DNA of 13,206 nt from Oscillospiraceae bacterium (lineage in GTDB: Bacteria; Bacillota; Clostridia; Oscillospirales; Ruminococcaceae): the NCBI GenBank assembly GCA_019420135.1, contig JAHZHS010000004.1:25085-38290 (forward strand). The letters are read 5' to 3'. Both the position numbers and the translations under genes were made by a program. This document shows positions 1-6,295 of this stretch, piece by piece. The notes under the pieces were generated by a model that was not told the origin of the DNA, ran no database searches, and saw only the letters and a list, made by a program, of their open reading frames with translations. How positions within the stretch are numbered: the stretch's first letter is position 1; every line of letters begins with the position of its first letter.

Positions 1-1
1 T

Positions 2-274
2 AATGATTTTTCGGGCATGTCTCTCATCGGATTCGACTTTTCGGGCAGTGAGTTCCGGGACTGCCGGTTTGACAACTGCAAGCTGTCGGGGGCCTGCTTC
101 CAGGGTGTCCGCCTGGGGGAGAGCCAGTTCACCCGCTGCACTCTGGAAAAGGCCGACTTCCGGGACGCCGAGGGCTATGCCATCGACCCGGCGGTCAACA
201 CCCTCAAGGGGGCGCGGTTTTCCTTCCTCGACGTGGTCCGACTTTTGGACGCCACCGCCACCCGCTCCGAGTGA
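2..274 (+). CDS. Pentapeptide-repeat protein, C-terminal part (5' end outside window)
   Basis: About 90 C-terminal residues are visible. The frame is open to the left edge and starts NDFSGMSLIGFDFSG, so the ATG at 17 is internal and the gene is truncated by the window. The repeats are recognisable: phenylalanine or leucine every five residues (LIGFDFSGSEFRDCRF, then KLSGACFQGV, then KADFRD), as in a right-handed quadrilateral beta-helix. The repeats give way to a short C-terminal segment, AIDPAVNTLKGARFS followed by VVRLLDA. This resembles the capping end of the family that includes Qnr- and McbG-like DNA-mimic proteins (family knowledge). Function cannot be assigned from this piece: many such proteins are uncharacterised, and quinolone protection would be a guess. 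It converges on the yggS operon, with a hairpin between them. Confidence 0.85.
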   Translation, partial: NDFSGMSLIGFDFSGSEFRDCRFDNCKLSGACFQGVRLGESQFTRCTLEKADFRDAEGYAIDPAVNTLKGARFSFLDVVRLLDATATRSE

Positions 275-302
275 CCCGGATACCCACCCACATACACAAA
301 CC

Positions 303-340
303 CCGCCCCGGCGGGAGAAGCTTCTCCCGAGCCGGGGCGG
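303..340. terminator. Bidirectional GC-rich hairpin terminator
   Basis: Arms 303-312 and 331-340 are perfectly complementary (CCGCCCCGGC against GCCGGGGCGG). Nested between them is a perfect 16-base palindrome, 313-328, centred on AAGCTT, with only GA unpaired. On the minus strand the hairpin is followed by TTTGTGT, a fair U-rich tail, so it should end the leftward yggS operon 18 bases past the stop codon. On the plus strand the tail (CCCTTTGTCTTGT) is weaker. It probably serves both converging genes. Confidence 0.75.
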
Positions 341-357
341 CCCTTTGTCTTGTCAGC

Positions 358-1080
358 TCATGCCTTGTGGCTGTAATCCCGGGCGCCGTAGATGGCGGTG
401 CCGATGCGCACGATGGTGGCGCCCTCCCGGATGGCGGCCTCATAGTCGCCGCTCATGCCCATGGACAGGGTGTCCAGCCGGGCGCGGGCGTAACCGCGGG
501 TGCGGGCCTCTTCCAGAAGCTGGCGCATCCGGGCAAAGAAGGCCCGGGTCTCGTCCTCGGTGGCGTCGGCGGGCGGGATGGCCATGAGCCCCCGCAACCG
601 CAGGTGCTCACGGGCCTCGGCAGCGTCGGTGAGCTCCCACAATGCCTCGGGGGAGACGCCGCTCTTGCTGGCCTCGGCACCGATGTTGATCTCGATGAGA
701 ATGTCCTGCACCAGGTCCAGGCGCTGGGCGGCGGCCTCGATCTTGTCCATCAGGCGCAGGCTGTCCACGCTCTCGATCATGGCGGCCCGGCCCACCACCT
801 TGTTGACCTTGTTGGTCTGCAGGTGACCGATGAAATGCCCCGGCTTGCCCAGGTAAGCCCTGGCGTCGGTCTTTTCCACCAGCTCCTGGACGTGGTTCTC
901 CCCAAAGAGGTCAATGTCCAGCGTGGCGCTGTCCTTCACTTCCTCCACGGTGCGGGTCTTGCAGGCGGCGCACAGCAATACGTCCTCGGGGCGGCGTCCG
1001 GCGGCGCGGGCGGCGTCGGCCATGCGAGCGCGGATCTGGGCCACTGCGGCGGCCATCTGTTCCTTGGTAGTCATTGGCAT
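358..1080 (-). CDS. yggS: YggS/PLPBP-family pyridoxal-phosphate homeostasis protein
   Basis: This 240-residue protein (usual family size about 230) belongs to the PLP-binding COG0325/YggS/PROSC family: a single alanine-racemase-type TIM barrel that binds pyridoxal 5'-phosphate and maintains vitamin B6 and amino-acid balance, without known catalysis. Visible hallmarks are the PLP-lysine region LLCAACKTRT (Lys41), FGENHVQEL, the HFIGHLQTNK motif, and the C-terminal phosphate-binding stretch LSMGMSGDYEAAIREGAT through VRIGTAIYG. I chose the ATG at 1080 because its stop/start junction with the upstream gene is TAATG and an AGGAG sits 5 bases before it. The ATG two codons later (1074) is less well spaced. 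It is the last gene of a PAP2-UPF0340-yggS operon and is likely translationally coupled. Family assignment is confident; symbol by homology. Confidence 0.95.
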   Translation of the reverse strand: MPMTTKEQMAAAVAQIRARMADAARAAGRRPEDVLLCAACKTRTVEEVKDSATLDIDLFGENHVQELVEKTDARAYLGKPGHFIGHLQTNKVNKVVGRAAMIESVDSLRLMDKIEAAAQRLDLVQDILIEINIGAEASKSGVSPEALWELTDAAEAREHLRLRGLMAIPPADATEDETRAFFARMRQLLEEARTRGYARARLDTLSMGMSGDYEAAIREGATIVRIGTAIYGARDYSHKA

Positions 1081-1637
1081 TACATCTCCTGATAGACGGC
1101 ACGGGAACCGCCGATATACTTGGGACGGCAGCGGGCGCACAGAATGTGTGCCTGGCCGATGTGGTCGAAACTGAGACGGACAGGCACGGCAACCCGGCGC
1201 AGATGCATGCCGATCAGCGTGCCGCCGATGTCGATGCCTGCCCCGGCGCGGACTTCCTCCACCAGCACCGGCTCCCGGAAAGCCTGCCAGCAGTTGGTGG
1301 CCCAGCTGCCCCCCGCATGGGGCTGGGGCACGGCGTTGACTTCCTCGTAGCCGTAGCGGTCGGCGGCCTCCCGCTCAATGACGATGGCACGGTTGAGGTG
1401 CTCGCAGCACTGGGCGGCCAGATAGATCCCCCGGGAGCGCAGGGTGGGCAGCACCCCGTCCAGCACAGCCTTGGCGGCCTCCATGCTGCTGTCCTTGCCG
1501 ATGTGCCCGCCCACGATCTCGCTGCTGGAACAGCCGATGACGAAGATGTCGCCGGGCTTGAGGCGGGCGACGTTGAGCAGTTCCTCCACGGCCTGCCGGG
1601 ATTGACGTGTGATATTCAGCAATGCTTCATTGTCCAT
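1080..1637 (-). CDS. UPF0340 (DUF436, YwlG-like) conserved protein
   Basis: A protein of 185 residues, matching the length of Bacillus YwlG and the TIGR01440/UPF0340 family, whose function is unknown. Recognisable conserved stretches are IGCSSSEIVGGHIG (residues 35-48), LAAQCCEHLNRAIVIERE (73-90), NAVPQPHAGGSWAT (101-114) and the C-terminal DIGGTLIGMHL (136-146). The last reads like the family's conserved glycine-rich end. Cysteines at about 36, 78-79, 116, 167 and 170 could suggest redox or metal chemistry, but that is speculation. The ATG at 1637 is preceded by AAGGAAG nine bases upstream; an in-frame TTG at 1661 is less likely because it lies before this site. It is 30 bases downstream of the PAP2 gene and overlaps yggS by one base (TAATG). 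Confidence 0.9.
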   Translation of the reverse strand: MDNEALLNITRQSRQAVEELLNVARLKPGDIFVIGCSSSEIVGGHIGKDSSMEAAKAVLDGVLPTLRSRGIYLAAQCCEHLNRAIVIEREAADRYGYEEVNAVPQPHAGGSWATNCWQAFREPVLVEEVRAGAGIDIGGTLIGMHLRRVAVPVRLSFDHIGQAHILCARCRPKYIGGSRAVYQEM

Positions 1638-1667
1638 GCGGTACCGCTTCCTTTCCTGCAAAAACTA

Positions 1668-2162
1668 TCAGATCAGATACATTCCTGCCAGCCCGACCAG
1701 CCCGCCGAAGGCCAGCCCGGCCAGCACATCGCTGGGATAATGGACGCCGGACAACACCCGGGTCAGGGCGATGAGCAGGGCAAACACCGCCCCCACTATG
1801 CCCAAGGACGGCCAGACGGCCCACGCCGCCGCCGCAATGACCGCCGCGCTGAAGGAGTGGCGACTGGGCATGCTTTTACCGACGGTATCCTTGGGAAACA
1901 GGGGGGCGAATCCCAGGGCCTCATAGGGCCGGGGACGGTTGATGACCGCCCGCAGCCCTGTGCCGGAGACAAACACCGCGCAGGTCACAAAGAGCACCCG
2001 CCAGAAGCGGATGTCCCGGTTCCAGGCCAGCCAGCCCAGCAGCCCGGCATAGAGCAGATAGATGCACACCACCGACCCCAAGGCCAGAAAATGAATCAGA
2101 CGGCAGAGGGCGGGGCGGGCCCGGAGCCAGTCCAGCATGGCCCGGTAACGCGCAGCAGTCAA
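1668..2162 (-). CDS. PAP2-family membrane phosphatase
   Basis: A 164-residue integral membrane acid phosphatase of the PAP2 superfamily. The three signature blocks are present: block 1 as R71-x6-R78-P79 (RAVINRPRP, with Arg where Lys is usual), block 2 as PSRH (99-102) with the catalytic His, and block 3 as TR-x5-H-x3-D (134-145, VLSGVHYPSD). Hydrophobic segments around 22-46, 54-68 and 105-135, plus the C-terminal end, fit the usual helical bundle. Family members dephosphorylate undecaprenyl pyrophosphate, phosphatidic acid or phosphatidylglycerol phosphate; the substrate here is not decided. Start: the frame extends further up, but the -10 box at 2225-2230 rules out the GTG at 2234. The TTG at 2162 has GGGAGG eight bases before it, so I chose TTG. 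First gene of the operon leading into UPF0340 and yggS. Confidence 0.9.
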   Translation of the reverse strand: MTAARYRAMLDWLRARPALCRLIHFLALGSVVCIYLLYAGLLGWLAWNRDIRFWRVLFVTCAVFVSGTGLRAVINRPRPYEALGFAPLFPKDTVGKSMPSRHSFSAAVIAAAAWAVWPSLGIVGAVFALLIALTRVLSGVHYPSDVLAGLAFGGLVGLAGMYLI

Positions 2163-2188
2163 GGCGATATCCTCCCGAGTGTTGATGA

Positions 2189-2211
2189 GGCGGGGTGATT
2201 TCCGCCCCGCC
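2189..2211 (-). other. 5'-leader hairpin of the PAP2 operon
   Basis: Seven-base arms 2189-2195 and 2205-2211 (GGCGGGG/CCCCGCC) with a nine-base loop. It begins about seven bases after the predicted transcription start and ends about a dozen bases before the ribosome site at 2171-2176. No U-run follows, so it is not a terminator. It may protect the 5' end or be incidental to GC-rich sequence. Confidence 0.45.
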
Positions 2212-2224
2212 CGTTCTACCTGTA

Positions 2225-2253
2225 AGGATAACACCGGCAGGCCCCCTTGTCAA
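2225..2253 (-). promoter_or_regulatory. Sigma-A promoter for the PAP2-UPF0340-yggS operon
   Basis: On the minus strand a perfect -35 TTGACA (2248-2253) is separated by exactly 17 bases from a -10 TATCCT (2225-2230). The predicted start is near 2218, giving a leader of about 55 nt to the TTG start codon. It lies back to back with the promoter of the rightward membrane-protein gene, with only 11 bases between the two -35 boxes. Confidence 0.8.
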
Positions 2254-2264
2254 ACCGGGGCGGC

Positions 2265-2293
2265 TTGCGCCCAAAGCCCCCTTTGCTTATAAT
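2265..2293 (+). promoter_or_regulatory. Sigma-A promoter for the O-antigen-ligase-like gene
   Basis: A perfect -10 TATAAT (2288-2293) lies 17 bases downstream of a partial -35 TTGCGC (2265-2270). The predicted start is near 2300, so any translation start upstream of that in the long open frame is excluded. An eight-base-pair hairpin (2300-2307 with 2314-2321) begins at the predicted +1. Confidence 0.8.
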
Positions 2294-2299
2294 AGAGGT

Positions 2300-2321
2300 G
2301 CGCAGGGAAACCGCCCTGTGC
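2300..2321 (+). other. Hairpin at the 5' end of the polymerase-like gene's mRNA
   Basis: GCGCAGGG (2300-2307) pairs with CCCTGTGC (2314-2321) through one G-U pair, around the loop AAACCG. It sits at the predicted transcription start and 20 bases before the ribosome site, with no U-run. A role in mRNA protection or as a protein-binding site is inference. Confidence 0.45.
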
Positions 2322-2357
2322 CGTGATTCCCCGACAAAAAGGGAGGAATGTCAGACC

Positions 2358-3686
2358 TTGTTTGAATTTGCCAACGCATTGCTGGCGGCGCTGCTTCTGG
2401 CCGCCGTTTTTGATATGATCGCTGCCCTGAAACGTGCCCCCGGCCGGGGACTTGCCCGGGCCAAGACCGCCCTGTCCGGCCTGTGGAGGGAGGAGCACTT
2501 TCTTTTCGGCAGCTGGGGCGCTGCATGGCGTCAGAGGGCGGGGGAGTGGCTCTTTGCCATTGGTCTTGCCGCCTATGAGGTCAGCGTCTGCTTCTGCAAC
2601 AGCATGGCGCGGGAAAACTGGGCCTGGGTGCAGGGCACGCTGGCACCCATCCTGGACTGGACGGCCTTTCTCTGCTTCGGCGTCAAGATCCTGTTCGGCA
2701 CCCGGTACACCTGGCGGTCGCTGGGGGTGGCGGGATGCCTCTACTTCATCGCCCGGTGGGTCTACTTCAACTGCCATAACATCTGGTGGATCGGCCTGGT
2801 GGTGGCGGTGCTGGCCGCCAAGGGTGTGGCCCTGAAAAAGCCGCTGCGGGCCTACCTCATCGCAGGCACGGTGGCAGTGGGCCTGGTGGTGGCGCTGCAC
2901 TATGCGGGCATTGTCGCCCCCGACCTGGTCAGCGAGCGGGTGGGAGAGTACCGGAACACCTTCGGCTACGGCCACCCCAACACCTTCGGCGGGCTGGTTT
3001 TCGGCCTGACTTTGGCCTACGCCATGCTGCGGGCCAGAAAGCTCCGCTGGCTGGATGTGGCCGTGGTGGGAGCACTGGGCGTCTTTCTGTGGGTTGGACC
3101 CGCCTCCCGCAGCGCGGCCCTGTCCACCTTTCTGCTGACGGTGCTGCTGGCCGGGTACAAGGTGTTCCCCCGCCTGTTTACAGGGCACCACCGGGCAAAG
3201 GCGGCGGCGGCTCTGGTGCCGCTGGTGGCGGCGGTCAGCTATCTGTTGCCCCTGCCCCTTGTGAAGATCGGCCCCTGGAACAGCGACTTCGGCCCGGCCT
3301 GGCTGGCAAAGATCGACGGCCTGCTGACCAACCGCCTCTCGCTGAGCTGGATCGCCTATCAGGTGTACGAGGTAAAGATCGCGGGCCAGGTGCTTTTGGA
3401 CTGGCCGCCCCTGGACAACTCCTTTGTCTTTTCCCTCTACCAGTTCGGCCCGGTCATGGCGGCGATCCTGGCGGTTCTGTTTGCCGTTGCTCTGTGGGGG
3501 CTGGCCCGCACCCGACGCATTCCCGAACTCCTCTGCCTGGCGGTCATGCTGGTCTACGCCTTCATGGAATGCCAGAGTTTCCACCTCACCACCAACCCCA
3601 CGGCGCTGCTTTTCTGCGGTGCGGTGTTCGCCCTGCCGCCCTCCCGCTGGCCGGGCCTGGAAAACGCCCCGGCCGAACGGGCCTGA
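2358..3686 (+). CDS. O-antigen ligase / Wzy-polymerase-like multi-spanning membrane protein
   Basis: A 442-residue protein with about ten or more hydrophobic segments (for example 5-22, 64-81, 95-113, 120-136, 143-156, 165-186, 208-223, 230-247, 283-300, 363-383, 390-403 and 413-427). Characteristic of Wzy/WaaL-type proteins are RNTFGYGHPNTFGG (199-212), PASRSA (248-253) at the end of a helix, and a large extracytoplasmic loop around 300-360 ending in PLDNSFVFSLYQFG (351-364). These enzymes join or polymerise lipid-linked sugar units at the outer membrane face. Start: the promoter at 2265-2293 excludes upstream codons. The first usable in-frame codon after GGGAGGA (2341-2347) is TTG at 2358, about 11 bases away; an ATG at 2348 is out of frame and opens only five codons. 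No capsule cluster surrounds it, so the substrate is unknown. Confidence 0.8.
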   Translation: MFEFANALLAALLLAAVFDMIAALKRAPGRGLARAKTALSGLWREEHFLFGSWGAAWRQRAGEWLFAIGLAAYEVSVCFCNSMARENWAWVQGTLAPILDWTAFLCFGVKILFGTRYTWRSLGVAGCLYFIARWVYFNCHNIWWIGLVVAVLAAKGVALKKPLRAYLIAGTVAVGLVVALHYAGIVAPDLVSERVGEYRNTFGYGHPNTFGGLVFGLTLAYAMLRARKLRWLDVAVVGALGVFLWVGPASRSAALSTFLLTVLLAGYKVFPRLFTGHHRAKAAAALVPLVAAVSYLLPLPLVKIGPWNSDFGPAWLAKIDGLLTNRLSLSWIAYQVYEVKIAGQVLLDWPPLDNSFVFSLYQFGPVMAAILAVLFAVALWGLARTRRIPELLCLAVMLVYAFMECQSFHLTTNPTALLFCGAVFALPPSRWPGLENAPAERA

Positions 3687-3707
3687 CCCCTCAGACAGCA
3701 AAAATAT

Positions 3708-3750
3708 CCCCGCGCCCTCCCACTTGGGAAGGAGAGCGCGGGGCTTTTTC
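3708..3750. terminator. Bidirectional intrinsic terminator
   Basis: CCCCGCGC (3708-3715) pairs with GCGCGGGG (3736-3743), with further inner pairing of CTCCC with GGGA. On the plus strand it is followed by CTTTTTC, ending the polymerase-like gene 22 bases past its stop. On the minus strand it is followed by ATATTTTTG, which can end the convergent DUF4830 gene. Confidence 0.85.
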
Positions 3751-3852
3751 ATGCGGCGGCGCCGGATGGCCGAATGTGAGGAAAACCGGTCCGCCGCGGA
3801 GAAAGCAGGCAGGACATACCGTGACAACGTCCCCGCCCGCCCGGACGGCGAT

Positions 3853-4509
3853 TTACTCGGTGGGCCAGATGCCTGCGTCGGCGGCATCGGCGCTGACCTC
3901 GGTGTCGGCCTCGGCGGGAGGCGTGTCGGCGGAGGCTTGCTGGGCGTCATCGGAGGCGTCGGCACTGACCTCGGTGCTCTCCTCCCCGGTGACGGCGGCC
4001 ACCTCGGTGTCGGAGGCTGCCGTATCCTCCGCCATGGTCTGGGCGGCGGAGATCAGCCCGCTCACCTCACCGGAGGGCTTCTCCAGCAGATACGCCCCGA
4101 TGGCCTGGGCCTTGTAGACCAGAAGCACACAGTAACAGTCGGTCTCCCCGTCGGACAGGGCGGGACAGAGCACCGTCCACTTTTCCACCGTCTTGCCCTT
4201 GTAGTCGGCCAGGCTCATGCCGCTCTCGCCCACCACCTGGTCAAAGGCGGTGAAACTGTCGTCCCAGTTTTTCGGGATCTTGACCTTGTCGACCGCGGCG
4301 CTGGCCAGATCGACCTCAAACCCGTGGCCGGTGAAAAACTCGGCAATGTCCTGCGTCGTCTCGATGCCGGACTCGGCTGCCGCCCCTGCCGGTACCGTCT
4401 CGCCTGAAAAATGTACCGCCGCCGCAATGGCGCCGGTCAGGCAGACGGCGCACAGCGCCAGCGCCCCGGCCTGCCGCAGACCGGGCTTTGTCATGGTAAA
4501 CAGAAACAT
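3853..4509 (-). CDS. DUF4830-type membrane-anchored protein with acidic Ala/Ser-rich tail
   Basis: A protein of 218 residues. Residues 13-34 are a hydrophobic N-terminal anchor or signal segment preceded by basic residues, so the rest is probably extracytoplasmic; no lipobox is obvious. Residues about 50-150 match the pattern I know from DUF4830 of Firmicutes: an FFTGHGFEV turn, VKIPKNWDDSFTAFDQ, then GMSLADYKGKTVEKWT and a beta-rich end VLLVYKAQAIGA. Its function is unknown. Residues about 155-218 are low complexity, rich in Ala, Ser, Asp, Glu and Thr, with TEVSADA occurring twice (179-185 and 203-209). The ATG at 4509 has AAGGGGG eight bases upstream; Met6 is an alternative. It lies 118 bases after the LafB-like gene with no convincing promoter or terminator between, so it may be a distal operon member. 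Confidence 0.75.
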   Translation of the reverse strand: MFLFTMTKPGLRQAGALALCAVCLTGAIAAAVHFSGETVPAGAAAESGIETTQDIAEFFTGHGFEVDLASAAVDKVKIPKNWDDSFTAFDQVVGESGMSLADYKGKTVEKWTVLCPALSDGETDCYCVLLVYKAQAIGAYLLEKPSGEVSGLISAAQTMAEDTAASDTEVAAVTGEESTEVSADASDDAQQASADTPPAEADTEVSADAADAGIWPTE

Positions 4510-4627
4510 AGGTGCCGCCCCCTTGGTGATACGGCGGCGCGATGCCCCCTGCCGGATGCACCGGGGCCTGCCGCCGCTCTTGTCACCCTATCTGTATGCC
4601 GGGGACGGGGCCGGTATGCGGAAAACT

Positions 4628-5635
4628 TCAGGCGGGGCGTTTACCCTGGGTGCGGTAGAGGTCGCACAGCCGCTGTCCCAGGGCCTTCATGTTGCGGGCA
4701 CAGGCGGCGGCCCGCCCGTTTTTAGCAAGGTCGGGCCATGCCCCGCCCAGAATGTCCCCGATGGCAGACCGGAACCCGGCCACATCGTGGCGCTTGAGGA
4801 CCTCCCGGCCGTCGGACAGCCAGCCCTCGTAGACGGGAATGTCCCGCACCACCACCGGCACGCCGCAGGCCAGGGCTTCCAGCACCACAATGCCCTCGGT
4901 CTCCTCATGGCTGCAAAAGACGAAGGCGTCGGGGCCGCAGTAGGCCTCCCGCAGGGCGGCCTGATCCACGTACCCCGCAAAGTGCAGGTTGCCCGGGGCG
5001 GCGGCCATAGCCTCCCGGACGCGGGCAGGGGTCAGGGCGGGCTCGGTGTAGCCGAACCAGAAAAAGCAGACCTCCGGCATGGCCCGGGCCAGTTCGATGT
5101 AGTCGAGAATGCCCTTGCGCTCAAAGTAATGCCCCACGCTCACCACCACCGGCTGGTCGTCGGCCAGCTGGTGTTCCCGGCGAAAGTGCTCCCGCCGGGC
5201 CGGATCGGGGGCGAAGAAATCGGTGTCCACCCCGTTGGAGAGGACGCACACTGGTTTTTTCAGGTGGTAGCTCTCCAGGATCTGCTGAGAGTAGGGGGTG
5301 GGGGTGATGATGAAGTCCCCCAGGTCGTAGCAGAAGCGGATCCACCGCCCGAACAGCGGTGCCAGCAGATTGGACCCCACAAAGGAATCCCGGAAATCCT
5401 GCATGGTGGAGTGGCCGTAGTAGACGACAGTCTCTCCCCGCATCCGGGCGCGCAGGGCGGCAAACACCGCGTCGGGCAGCACCGTGTTGATGTGCACGGC
5501 GTCGGCGTGGGAATCCCAGGATTCGGTCACGGCCACGCCCGCCTGTTCCAGCATGGCTTTCTGGTGATAAAAGGCCTGCCCCACGCCGCTGCGGCGCACC
5601 AGGCCGAGAGAACCGTTATACAGATGTACCCGCAT
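4628..5635 (-). CDS. GT4-family glycosyltransferase, LafB/CpoA-like (second glycolipid sugar transfer)
   Basis: This 335-residue GT-B glycosyltransferase fits LafB/CpoA of Listeria and streptococci, which adds the second sugar to monoglucosyl-diacylglycerol to make the diglycosyl glycolipid that anchors lipoteichoic acid. Recalled hallmarks are all here: an acceptor-side N-terminal half with HADAVHINTV, YYGHSTMQDFRDSFVGSN (73-89) and LAPLFGRW, then ITPTPYSQQILESY and LSNGVDTDFF. The nucleotide-sugar side has FERKG (171-175) and the E-x7-E catalytic pair Glu245/Glu253 in EETEGIVVLEALACG. The ATG at 5635 has GGGAGGGG seven bases upstream. It follows the VTT membrane-protein gene by 41 bases and probably shares its transcript. 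The sugar donor (glucose or galactose) cannot be read from the sequence. The protein should be cytoplasmic but membrane-associated. Confidence 0.85.
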   Translation of the reverse strand: MRVHLYNGSLGLVRRSGVGQAFYHQKAMLEQAGVAVTESWDSHADAVHINTVLPDAVFAALRARMRGETVVYYGHSTMQDFRDSFVGSNLLAPLFGRWIRFCYDLGDFIITPTPYSQQILESYHLKKPVCVLSNGVDTDFFAPDPARREHFRREHQLADDQPVVVSVGHYFERKGILDYIELARAMPEVCFFWFGYTEPALTPARVREAMAAAPGNLHFAGYVDQAALREAYCGPDAFVFCSHEETEGIVVLEALACGVPVVVRDIPVYEGWLSDGREVLKRHDVAGFRSAIGDILGGAWPDLAKNGRAAACARNMKALGQRLCDLYRTQGKRPA

Positions 5636-5676
5636 GGATAAACCCCTCCCATCCGGTCAAGACAAGTTGAGATGCT

Positions 5677-6279
5677 TCAGCGCCAGAGGCCCAGCACCTG
5701 CTGGAACAGCACGGTGAGGCCCAGGCTGTACATGGCAATAGCGAACGGCTTGCACAGCAGAATGATGGCGGTGTACAGCCGCCAGGAAATCTCGGTGGTG
5801 CCGGCCAGGAAACAGAGGTAGTCGTCCGGCGCCACCGGGATGAAGATCAGAAAAGCAAACCACCGGGCAAAGCGGCCCCGCTCGTTGGTCCAGCGGTCGT
5901 AGCGGTCAATGAGAGAGCGGGGGAACATCTGGTAGAGCAGCGGCCGCCCGCAGTTGCGGGCGATGGCAAAGGCCGCCAGACTGCCCGCACAGATGCCGAT
6001 GTAGTTGTAGAGAAAGCCGTACCAGGGCCCGAACAAAATGACCCCGGCCAGGCATCCCAGCCCGCCCGGCAGGATGGGCACCACCACCTGTACCGCCTGG
6101 AACAGAATGAACACGGCGGCCCCGGCGGCCCCGAAGCCGTCCACAAAGCTGCGCAGCCGTTCCTGGGAGCTCAAAAGCCCCTGCTGCCAGAACCAGATGC
6201 TCAGCACCACGCAGGCGATCAGCCCGGCGATCGAGAGAAGCTGCATCCATTTTGCCGACATACTTTTTGCCATCCCCAT
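5677..6279 (-). CDS. VTT-domain (TVP38/TMEM64, DedA-superfamily) membrane protein
   Basis: A protein of 200 residues (198 if the ATG at 6273 is used) with an N-terminal helix (13-31), a glycine-rich VTT core (54-107) and further helices near 140-160 and 165-192. Conserved features include QVVVPILPGGLGCLAG (64-79), ILFGPWYGFLYNYIGICAGS (81-100) and the FAIARNCGRP element (104-113) that follows the second re-entrant loop. DedA/VTT proteins include undecaprenyl-phosphate flippases and, in eukaryotes, the TMEM41B/VMP1 lipid scramblases. Two ATGs (6279, 6273) both lie within reach of the purine tract AAGGAAAGGAAG at 6280-6291, so the exact start is undecided. It begins 16 bases after the LafA-like stop and precedes the LafB-like gene, suggesting membrane lipid handling in the same pathway. 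Confidence 0.88.
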   Translation of the reverse strand: MGMAKSMSAKWMQLLSIAGLIACVVLSIWFWQQGLLSSQERLRSFVDGFGAAGAAVFILFQAVQVVVPILPGGLGCLAGVILFGPWYGFLYNYIGICAGSLAAFAIARNCGRPLLYQMFPRSLIDRYDRWTNERGRFARWFAFLIFIPVAPDDYLCFLAGTTEISWRLYTAIILLCKPFAIAMYSLGLTVLFQQVLGLWR

Positions 6280-6295
6280 CTTCCTTTCCTTGGCG

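Noticed and set aside
2..274. Quinolone-resistance Qnr gene
   Set aside because: Only the C-terminal part is visible and the pentapeptide family is broad; nothing in the visible part is diagnostic of Qnr.
1074..2198. Open frame of 374 codons on the plus strand opposite UPF0340 and PAP2 genes
   Set aside because: Spans two real convergent-strand genes and their junction; no motif and no ribosome site.
2348..2365. ATG directly after GGGAGGA as a start or leader peptide
   Set aside because: It is out of frame with the membrane protein, opens only five codons, and is just one base from the ribosome site, which is too close.
2250..3965. Open frame of 571 codons on the minus strand opposite the polymerase-like gene
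   Set aside because: Composition (Gly, Gln, Pro, Arg, His) is typical of an antisense shadow; it crosses a promoter and a terminator and has no recognisable domain.
4560..4627. Separate promoter or terminator between the LafB-like and DUF4830 genes
   Set aside because: A weak dyad (ATGCCGG/CCGGTAT around 4597-4617) has no U-run and no acceptable -35/-10 pair was found, so I left it unannotated.
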